NCBI GenBank assembly: GCA_046094385.1
Contig: JBJTHJ010000051.1
Location: forward strand, 1-28,305
Source of the DNA: ZLKRG08 sp046094385
Lineage (GTDB): Bacteria > Actinomycetota > Actinomycetes > Nanopelagicales > Nanopelagicaceae
DNA length: 28,305 nucleotides
Direction of reading: 5' to 3'
The notes beneath the pieces are model-generated. The model had not been told where the DNA came from, ran no database searches, and saw nothing but the letters and a program-made list of their open reading frames with translations. Below, piece after piece: positions 24,026-28,305 of this stretch; positions within the stretch are counted from its first letter, which is position 1; the number at the start of each line of letters is the position of its first letter. Position numbers and translations under genes: made by a program.

Positions 24026-24540
24026 CGACCGGTACCTCCGTAGACCACTGCTTCGCCATCAGCATCTAGCTCGAAAGCGGTATGCGCTGCCCGCACCGCG
24101 TTATCAAGATCATTCACACGGCAGACAATCGAAATACGAATTTCCGAAGTTGAGATCATCTCGATATTCACACCGGCATCTGCCATTGCCGCAAAGAAGG
24201 TAGCCGTCACGCCAGGATGTGAGCGCATACCAGAGCCAATCAATGATAATTTGCCGATTTGATCATCGAATTGAATGGATTGAAAGCCAATCTCTCCCTG
24301 TAACTTCTGCAAAATGGTGGTGGCTTTCTGCCCCTCAGTCTTTGGCAAAGTGAAAGAGATATCGGTAAGACCAGTAGCGGCTGCAGAAACGTTCTGCACG
24401 ATCATGTCGATATTGATGTCAGCATCGGCAACTGCTTGGAAGATACGCGCAGCAACGCCAGTCCTATCAGGTACTCCAACCACGGTGATCTTCGCTTCGC
24501 TCTTATCATGAGCGATGCCAGAGATGATTGCCTGTTCCAT
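24022..24540 (-). CDS. lysC: Aspartokinase beta subunit from an internal start in lysC
   Basis: In Corynebacterium and Bacillus, lysC also makes a regulatory beta subunit from an in-frame internal start; the C. glutamicum beta subunit has 172 residues and starts MEEAVLTGVATDKSEAK. Here ATG 24538-24540 begins MEQAIISGIAHDKSEAK. It gives exactly 172 residues and has a perfect GAAGGAG Shine-Dalgarno (24546-24552) with five bases of spacing. It contains both ACT domains and no kinase domain. The sequence therefore predicts an alpha2-beta2 enzyme. Confidence 0.85.
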   Translation of the reverse strand: MEQAIISGIAHDKSEAKITVVGVPDRTGVAARIFQAVADADINIDMIVQNVSAAATGLTDISFTLPKTEGQKATTILQKLQGEIGFQSIQFDDQIGKLSLIGSGMRSHPGVTATFFAAMADAGVNIEMISTSEIRISIVCRVNDLDNAVRAAHTAFELDADGEAVVYGGTGR

Positions 24541-25290
24541 GTCTTCTCCTTCAGGGTGATCTTTTACTACCCAAGTACCTTCGTGACTTGAAAAACTTGA
24601 TCTAACGTGAATTGGTAAATCAAAACGTCGCGCATATTCAACGCAACGAAGATGTAAGACTTTTGCACCAGCTGCCGCAAGTTCTAACATCTCCTCGTAA
24701 GTAACCGTCTTCAATTTACGAGCGCTTGGTACTACTCGTGGATCTGCACTGAAGACTCCATCGACATCTGTATAAATCTCGCAGACATCGGCATCTAATG
24801 CAGCAGCCAATGCAACTGCAGTAGTGTCAGAGCCACCACGACCTAGCGTGGTTACATCTTTGGTATCTTGGCTGATTCCTTGGAATCCAGCCACGATTGC
24901 AATTGCGCCACCATCAATAGCTTCGCGAATTCTTGATGGTGTGACATCGATGATGCGAGCGCGGCCGTGAGTGCTAGTTGTGATAACTCCAGCCTGTGAT
25001 CCGGTAAACGAGAGCGCCTCATGTCCTAGATTCTTAATTGCCATTGCAAGTAGGGCCATCGAAATTCGCTCACCGGCAGTTAGCAACATATCTAACTCGC
25101 GCCCTTCGGGGATCGGCGTAATTTGATTTGCTAAATCGATCAGCTCATCGGTGGTATCTCCCATTGCCGATACGACCACTACAACCTGGTGGCCAGCTTT
25201 CTTGGTAGCCACGATTCGGCTAGCCACGCGCTTCATCGACTCAGCATCAGCGACCGAGGAGCCACCATATTTCTGAACGATTAATCCCAT
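24022..25290 (-). CDS. lysC: Aspartokinase (alpha subunit, full length)
   Basis: Phosphorylates aspartate, the first step to lysine, threonine and methionine. 422 residues. The N-terminal kinase domain has KYGGSSVAD (7-15), FTGSQAGV, GRGGSDTTAVALAAAL and TDVDGVFSADPR. Two ACT domains follow (from about residue 260), probably for feedback control by lysine and threonine. The frame is open upstream to a TTG at 25347, but homology begins at MGLIVQKYGGSS. I therefore chose ATG 25288-25290, which has GAGGAG nine bases away. That Shine-Dalgarno lies in a small hairpin. An internal start at 24540 would make the beta subunit. Confidence 0.97.
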   Translation of the reverse strand: MGLIVQKYGGSSVADAESMKRVASRIVATKKAGHQVVVVVSAMGDTTDELIDLANQITPIPEGRELDMLLTAGERISMALLAMAIKNLGHEALSFTGSQAGVITTSTHGRARIIDVTPSRIREAIDGGAIAIVAGFQGISQDTKDVTTLGRGGSDTTAVALAAALDADVCEIYTDVDGVFSADPRVVPSARKLKTVTYEEMLELAAAGAKVLHLRCVEYARRFDLPIHVRSSFSSHEGTWVVKDHPEGEDMEQAIISGIAHDKSEAKITVVGVPDRTGVAARIFQAVADADINIDMIVQNVSAAATGLTDISFTLPKTEGQKATTILQKLQGEIGFQSIQFDDQIGKLSLIGSGMRSHPGVTATFFAAMADAGVNIEMISTSEIRISIVCRVNDLDNAVRAAHTAFELDADGEAVVYGGTGR

Positions 25291-25304
25291 AGGAGAAGTC
25301 TCCT
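25291..25304 (-). promoter_or_regulatory. Hairpin over the lysC ribosome binding site
   Basis: Directly before the lysC ATG, AGGAG-ACTT-CTCCT can form a five-base stem that hides the Shine-Dalgarno. It may lower or regulate translation of the alpha subunit relative to beta. Confidence 0.5.
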
Positions 25305-25356
25305 CGCCCAAATAGAGGCTTTGCACCTTGCTTTGGGAAAATCTCAAATAATGAAA

Positions 25357-25371
25357 CGATACGGCGTATCG
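25357..25371. repeat. Inverted repeat between recR and lysC
   Basis: CGATAC-GGC-GTATCG, a perfect six-base inverted repeat 11 bases past the recR stop. On the minus strand it is followed by TTTCATTATTT, so it may be a weak terminator or an operator. A nearby 10-base palindrome AGATTAATCT (25379-25388) covers the recR stop. Confidence 0.4.
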
Positions 25372-25381
25372 CTATATGAGA

Positions 25382-25978
25382 TTAATCTAGACTTCGGCGA
25401 CCTTCAAAGGCGCGCCCCAGGGTTACCTCATCGGCATACTCAAGATCCCCACCGACTGGAAGGCCAGATGCCAATCGGCTGACTTTAATCCCCATCGGTT
25501 TGATCATGCGCGCTAGATAGGTAGCGGTGGCTTCACCTTCCAAGTTTGGGTCGGTCGCCAAAATGACTTCTTGAATCTTTGAATCTGAGAGTCTTGCCAT
25601 CAGTTCACGTACGCGAAGTTGCTCAGGGCCGATGCCATCAATCGGCGAGATCGCGCCACCTAATACATGGTACTTGCCACGAAATTCTCTGGTGCGCTCA
25701 ATTGCAATCACATCTTTAGGTTCTTCGACTACACAAATATTTGAACCATCACGACGGGGATCCATGCAGATCTTGCACTTTAGATCCTCGGAGACGTTGC
25801 CACATTCATCGCAGAATTTAACGCGCTCGCGGACCGTACGTATCGCTTCAACCAAAGCCGCTGCCACTTCCGAATCAGTCTGCAAAATATGAAATGCGAT
25901 TCTTTGTGCGCTCTTTGGTCCAATACCTGGCAGACGACCTAACGCTTCGATTAAATCTTGAATCGCGCCTTCGTACAT
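25382..25978 (-). CDS. recR: Recombination mediator RecR
   Basis: Acts with RecO (and RecF) to load RecA on gapped DNA. 198 residues, normal length. The helix-hairpin-helix LGRLPGIGPKSAQRIAFHIL (about 13-32) is followed by a zinc finger C-x2-C-x8-C-x2-C (in CDECGNVSEDLKCKIC). The Toprim domain begins CVVEEPKDVIAIE. It starts one base after the dnaX stop, so it is coupled to dnaX. The ybaB gene that usually lies between dnaX and recR is absent. Confidence 0.97.
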   Translation of the reverse strand: MYEGAIQDLIEALGRLPGIGPKSAQRIAFHILQTDSEVAAALVEAIRTVRERVKFCDECGNVSEDLKCKICMDPRRDGSNICVVEEPKDVIAIERTREFRGKYHVLGGAISPIDGIGPEQLRVRELMARLSDSKIQEVILATDPNLEGEATATYLARMIKPMGIKVSRLASGLPVGGDLEYADEVTLGRAFEGRRSLD

Positions 25979-25979
25979 A

Positions 25980-27695
25980 TTAATTCTCTTCTACTTTGAT
26001 TACTTCAGCGCCTAGCTCTTTAGCAAGTAGCGACATACCCGAAGGTCCATCTGGATCATCCAATGATTCGCCTTTGGATGGTGATGCTTTCTGTTGTGGA
26101 GTTCCTTCAACTGATGGGTCGATAATTGCTTCAATTTTTCGGTCAATTCCTACTACGTCAATAAATGCTTGGCGCAAGATCTCATCTGAATTCGATCGAA
26201 GAAAAGAGTCTCGCGCTCCGGCATTGATAATTCCAATAGTTATCGCAGTATCGTCGATTGCAATAATCTGCGCGCTAGCGCTAAGCAGTGACCACGTTAA
26301 GCGACGCTTCTTCTTTACATCTTCAATTACATCCGGCCAGAGCCTTCTAAGCCCGGCAATATCGAAGCTCTGGTTGGTTGCTTTTGTTGAAGTTGGCGTT
26401 GACGGTGGTGCTGAAGGAGCGGTTGACTTCTTTGGAGCCTGCTTAGGAGCATCTTTACTCGATGGCTCTGAAACTACAGAGGCTTTTGAGGTTTCAGAGA
26501 TAGGAGTAGCGGCTCGACTAGCCGGAACTTGAATCGACTCAGCTCTCTCTAGCCGTTCGATACGCGCCAACATCCCTGATTCCGAAGCGTCGCCTACCGG
26601 CAATAGCATTCGTGCGCAGATCAATTCCAGCATCAATCTTGGGGCAGTCGCGCCACGCATTTGAGTCAAACCTTCGGCTGCAATATCTGCACACCTAGAT
26701 AGACCAGCGCTACCAATATGTTTTGCTTGCGAGCGCATGCGATCTAATTGGTCATCTGGTACTTCACGGAGAATAGCTGCGGGGTTGGTTTCACCAAGTG
26801 CATCGACAATCATCAAATCACGAAGTCGCTCTAGCAAATCTGTGGCAAAGCGTCGTGGGTCATGTCCGCTCTCAATTACTCGATCAATGGTTTTAAATAA
26901 TGTACCGCCATCACGAGCTGCAAGTGCATCGATGGCATCATCTAGCAACGCGGTATCGGTAAAACCTAATAATTGAATGGCAATCTCGTAAGAAACACCA
27001 TCCTTGCCAGCTCCTGCAAGCAATTGGCCTAAAACTGAGAGCGCATCACGGACTGAACCACCAGATGCACGAACCACCAACGGGATCACGCCTTTAGCGA
27101 CTGTTGCACCTTCAGCTTTGCAAACTTTATCTAAATGTTCACCGAGTACCCCAGGTGGAACCAACCTAAATGGATAATGATGGGTACGAGAGCGGATCGT
27201 TGCAATCAACTTATCTGGTTCGGTGGTTGCAAATATAAAGATCACATGAGGTGGTGGCTCTTCGACAACTTTTAAGAGCGCATTTGCTGCTCCTGGTCCA
27301 AGCTGATGTGCCTCATCGATTATGTAAATCTTGTAACGAGAATTAACTGGTGCAAAGAATGCTTTATCTCTTAGGTCACGTGCATCGTCGACCAAACCAT
27401 GTGTTGCTGCATCTAATTCGATGACGTCTAATGAACCTGGTCCATTTGCAACTAAATCTTTACAGGATTGGCATTCGCCACAAGGGGTTGGTGTAGGTCC
27501 TTTTTCGCAATTTAAACTGCGCGCCATAATGCGAGCGCTAGAGGTTTTTCCGCAACCACGAGGGCCTGAGAATAGATAAGCATGATGAATACGATTGTTG
27601 GCCAGCGCATTCATTAATGGCTCAGTTACTTGTTCTTGGCCGATGACATCTGCAAATACGGATGGGCGATACTTGCGATATAAAGCAAGTGACAT
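25980..27695 (-). CDS. dnaX: DNA polymerase III subunit gamma/tau
   Basis: The ATPase of the clamp loader, which also links polymerase cores at the fork. 571 residues. Walker A is GPRGCGKTS (44-52), four zinc cysteines are at 63, 72, 75 and 78, Walker B is IIDEAHQL and the SRC-like region is TTEPDKLIATIRSRTHHYPF. Domain III is followed by a disordered Ser/Pro/Lys-rich linker (about 390-435) and a tau-type C-terminal domain beginning FDIAGLRRLWPDVIE. I see no A-rich slippery heptamer, so a frameshifted gamma form is unlikely. The start ATG (27693-27695) begins MSLALYRKYRP as expected. Confidence 0.97.
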   Translation of the reverse strand: MSLALYRKYRPSVFADVIGQEQVTEPLMNALANNRIHHAYLFSGPRGCGKTSSARIMARSLNCEKGPTPTPCGECQSCKDLVANGPGSLDVIELDAATHGLVDDARDLRDKAFFAPVNSRYKIYIIDEAHQLGPGAANALLKVVEEPPPHVIFIFATTEPDKLIATIRSRTHHYPFRLVPPGVLGEHLDKVCKAEGATVAKGVIPLVVRASGGSVRDALSVLGQLLAGAGKDGVSYEIAIQLLGFTDTALLDDAIDALAARDGGTLFKTIDRVIESGHDPRRFATDLLERLRDLMIVDALGETNPAAILREVPDDQLDRMRSQAKHIGSAGLSRCADIAAEGLTQMRGATAPRLMLELICARMLLPVGDASESGMLARIERLERAESIQVPASRAATPISETSKASVVSEPSSKDAPKQAPKKSTAPSAPPSTPTSTKATNQSFDIAGLRRLWPDVIEDVKKKRRLTWSLLSASAQIIAIDDTAITIGIINAGARDSFLRSNSDEILRQAFIDVVGIDRKIEAIIDPSVEGTPQQKASPSKGESLDDPDGPSGMSLLAKELGAEVIKVEEN

Positions 27696-27739
27696 GTAAT
27701 TACCTAACTTCCATCCGCTAATCGAGTCTCACTACTTGT

Positions 27740-27766
27740 CTTTATATAAGTCGTTTTTATATAAAG
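27740..27766. repeat. AT-rich inverted repeat between the SRP RNA and dnaX
   Basis: CTTTATATAA (27740-27749) and TTATATAAAG (27757-27766) form a perfect 10-base stem with a 7-base loop. It starts right at the 3' end of the SRP RNA, 45 bases before the dnaX start. It could end or process the RNA, or be part of the dnaX promoter, since it contains TATATA elements. Confidence 0.55.
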
Positions 27767-27856
27767 GACCCTCCGCACACCCGCCAGAGCACACCTACCC
27801 TTGCTGCATTCCTGCCCTGGGGGAGTTCAGCGCGATGCACGTCGCGCGGAGGATCT
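27767..27856 (-). ncRNA. ffs: Signal recognition particle RNA (4.5S, small type)
   Basis: The RNA scaffold of the signal recognition particle, partner of Ffh in co-translational membrane targeting. The minus strand contains the conserved tip CAGGGCAGGAATGCAGCAAG: a GGAA tetraloop closed by GCA/TGC, then the CAGG/AGCA internal loop that binds the Ffh M domain. The ends pair over about ten bases (GATCCTCCGC with GCGGAGGGTC). The length is about 90 bases. The position next to dnaX and tRNA-Ser is the usual one in Actinobacteria. The ends are estimated to within a few bases. Confidence 0.93.
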
Positions 27857-27863
27857 GGTCGGA

Positions 27864-27869
27864 ATCATA
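27864..27869 (-). promoter_or_regulatory. -10 element of the SRP RNA gene
   Basis: TATGAT on the minus strand, five of six consensus bases, ending about seven bases before the predicted RNA 5' end. The -35 is not clear. On the other strand a TAAGAT at 27883-27888 could serve tRNA-Ser. Confidence 0.5.
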
Positions 27870-27924
27870 GTTTGTGCGCCGATAAGATTGCACACTTCTT
27901 CTTGGACACCACTTGAAGAACTCT

Positions 27925-28012
27925 GGAGGATTCGCATAGCGGCCGAGTGCGCACGCTTGGAAAGCGTGTATAGGGAAACCTATCGAGGGTTCAAATCCCT
28001 CATCCTCCGCCA
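27925..28012 (+). tRNA. tRNA-Ser (anticodon GGA), CCA encoded
   Basis: A class II tRNA. The acceptor GGAGGAT pairs with ATCCTCC, the anticodon stem CACGC/GCGTG encloses TTGGAAA, and the long variable arm TATAGGGAAACCTATC follows. The T arm is GAGGG-TTCAAAT-CCCTC and the discriminator is G at 28009. Bases 28010-28012 encode CCA, unlike the three tRNAs at 2716-3075. Confidence 0.96.
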
Positions 28013-28087
28013 GCGCTGATCTTTAGCCGACGCTTTAATACTGCAAACCTAAAAATCTAAATCACTTTAAATCTAGGGCAAACCCGA

Positions 28088-28116
28088 TGTGATTGCTATT
28101 TCACAAAAAGTAAAGT
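28088..28116 (+). promoter_or_regulatory. Candidate promoter with a Crp-like palindrome
   Basis: TAAAGT (28111-28116) ends seven bases before the ATG at 28124, the same pattern as at the SIMPL gene. Just upstream TGTGA (28088-28092) and TCACA (28101-28105) are perfect Crp half-sites, but eight bases apart instead of the usual six. 28013-28087 holds no recognisable element. Confidence 0.35.
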
Positions 28117-28123
28117 TTTATGC

Positions 28124-28305
28124 ATGGCCATAACATTTCCAAAGCCAAATTTAATTAAACCTAAAGTTCCTGCAGTAGTAGCGTTAGGACTACTCGTAGC
28201 ACAGTATCTATTACTTGGGACTGGAAAACCTACCGAACCTTATTGCAAATTAAAAATAGAAAGACCGCACCATTCCACTTACTTAAAAGAAAGGGACAAT
28301 ATAGA
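28124..28305 (+). CDS. Partial membrane-anchored hypothetical protein, cut by the window edge
   Basis: An open frame from ATG 28124 to the end of the window (60 codons), starting MAITFPKPNLIKPK. It continues with one hydrophobic helix (VPAVVALGLLVAQYLLLG, about residues 15-32) and a polar stretch with a cysteine (TEPYCKLKIERPHH). The helix after a short basic start suggests an N-terminal membrane anchor or signal. I recognise no family. Codon use (ATA, AGA, AGG, many TTA/CTA) differs from the other genes here and the DNA is visibly AT-richer. It directly follows tRNA-Ser, a common insertion site for mobile DNA. The frame is not long enough to exclude chance, but the promoter-like spacing supports it. 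Confidence 0.5.
   Translation, partial: MAITFPKPNLIKPKVPAVVALGLLVAQYLLLGTGKPTEPYCKLKIERPHHSTYLKERDNI

Noticed and set aside
25291..25347. Longer N-terminus of lysC from TTG 25347
   Set aside because: The family starts at MGLIVQKYGGSS; the added residues contain the Shine-Dalgarno hairpin.
25348..25381. Lysine riboswitch upstream of lysC
   Set aside because: The whole space between recR and lysC is under 100 bases, too short for the L-box, and its conserved elements are not visible.
25980..27695. Programmed frameshift in dnaX for a gamma form
   Set aside because: No A-rich slippery heptamer was seen on the coding strand.
27801..28019. 72-residue plus-strand open frame
   Set aside because: It runs over the SRP RNA and tRNA-Ser genes and shows no protein-like pattern.
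1..28305. CRISPR array, insertion sequence, prophage or defence system
   Set aside because: No regularly spaced repeats, transposase, integrase, phage or nuclease-cluster genes are visible; almost all genes are housekeeping.

Overview
The window is a stretch of chromosome from a low-GC actinobacterium with a compact genome. The BldC regulator, a Crp close to actinobacterial Crp/GlxR, the small DUF3073, DUF5302 and DUF4177 proteins, the split PurS/PurQ/PurL synthetase, an aspartokinase with an internal beta-subunit start, and the order TlpA-nth-crp-RidA-DUF4177 (as in Mycobacterium tuberculosis around Rv3673c-Rv3678A) all point to Actinobacteria. GC is in the mid-40s by eye, gene overlaps are very short and almost no DNA is non-coding. 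This fits the streamlined freshwater acI group (order Nanopelagicales), although the sequence alone does not prove the genus.

Layout: 1-525 is a truncated minus-strand threonylcarbamoyl-AMP synthase, divergent from a secreted SIMPL-domain protein and a DEAD-box RNA helicase (555-2664). A tRNA-Glu/Asp/Phe cluster follows (2716-3075). From 3141 to 17618 everything is on the minus strand. In transcription order it reads fbaA, purA, purD, purB, purC, purS, purQ, purL, a sterol-carrier-like gene, purF, purM, DUF3073, a conserved hypothetical gene, bldC, a WecA/TagO-like cell-wall glycosyltransferase and a DUF5302 protein. The purine part has tiny gaps or 1-8 base overlaps and probably forms one long operon. 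It encodes PRPP to AIR (steps 1, 2, 4 and 5), SAICAR synthetase, adenylosuccinate lyase and adenylosuccinate synthetase. purN, purE/K and purH are not in the window.

17619-18002 is the main intergenic region. It holds a strong terminator and a previously unlisted 34-residue hydrophobic/amphipathic peptide gene with an excellent ribosome binding site. Next come acs (plus strand), a convergent tlpA-like lipoprotein gene with nth, then crp (plus), and a translationally coupled minus block lysC-asd-yqeY-DUF4177-ridA. The window ends with recR, dnaX, the signal recognition particle RNA, tRNA-Ser and, beyond the tRNA, the start of an AT-rich partial gene that looks unlike its neighbours.

A recurring theme is that genes heading transcription units (the Sua5 gene, the SIMPL gene, acs, nth, crp and the last partial gene) lack a Shine-Dalgarno sequence. 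Each instead has a TANNNT -10-like hexamer 6-8 bases before the ATG, which predicts leaderless mRNAs. Genes inside operons use Shine-Dalgarno sites and ATGA/GTGA/TAATG coupling. The best candidates for something undescribed are the 34-residue peptide and its terminator upstream of the fbaA-purine operon, an apparent AUU start for the helicase, and the AT-rich gene next to tRNA-Ser with a Crp-like palindrome.
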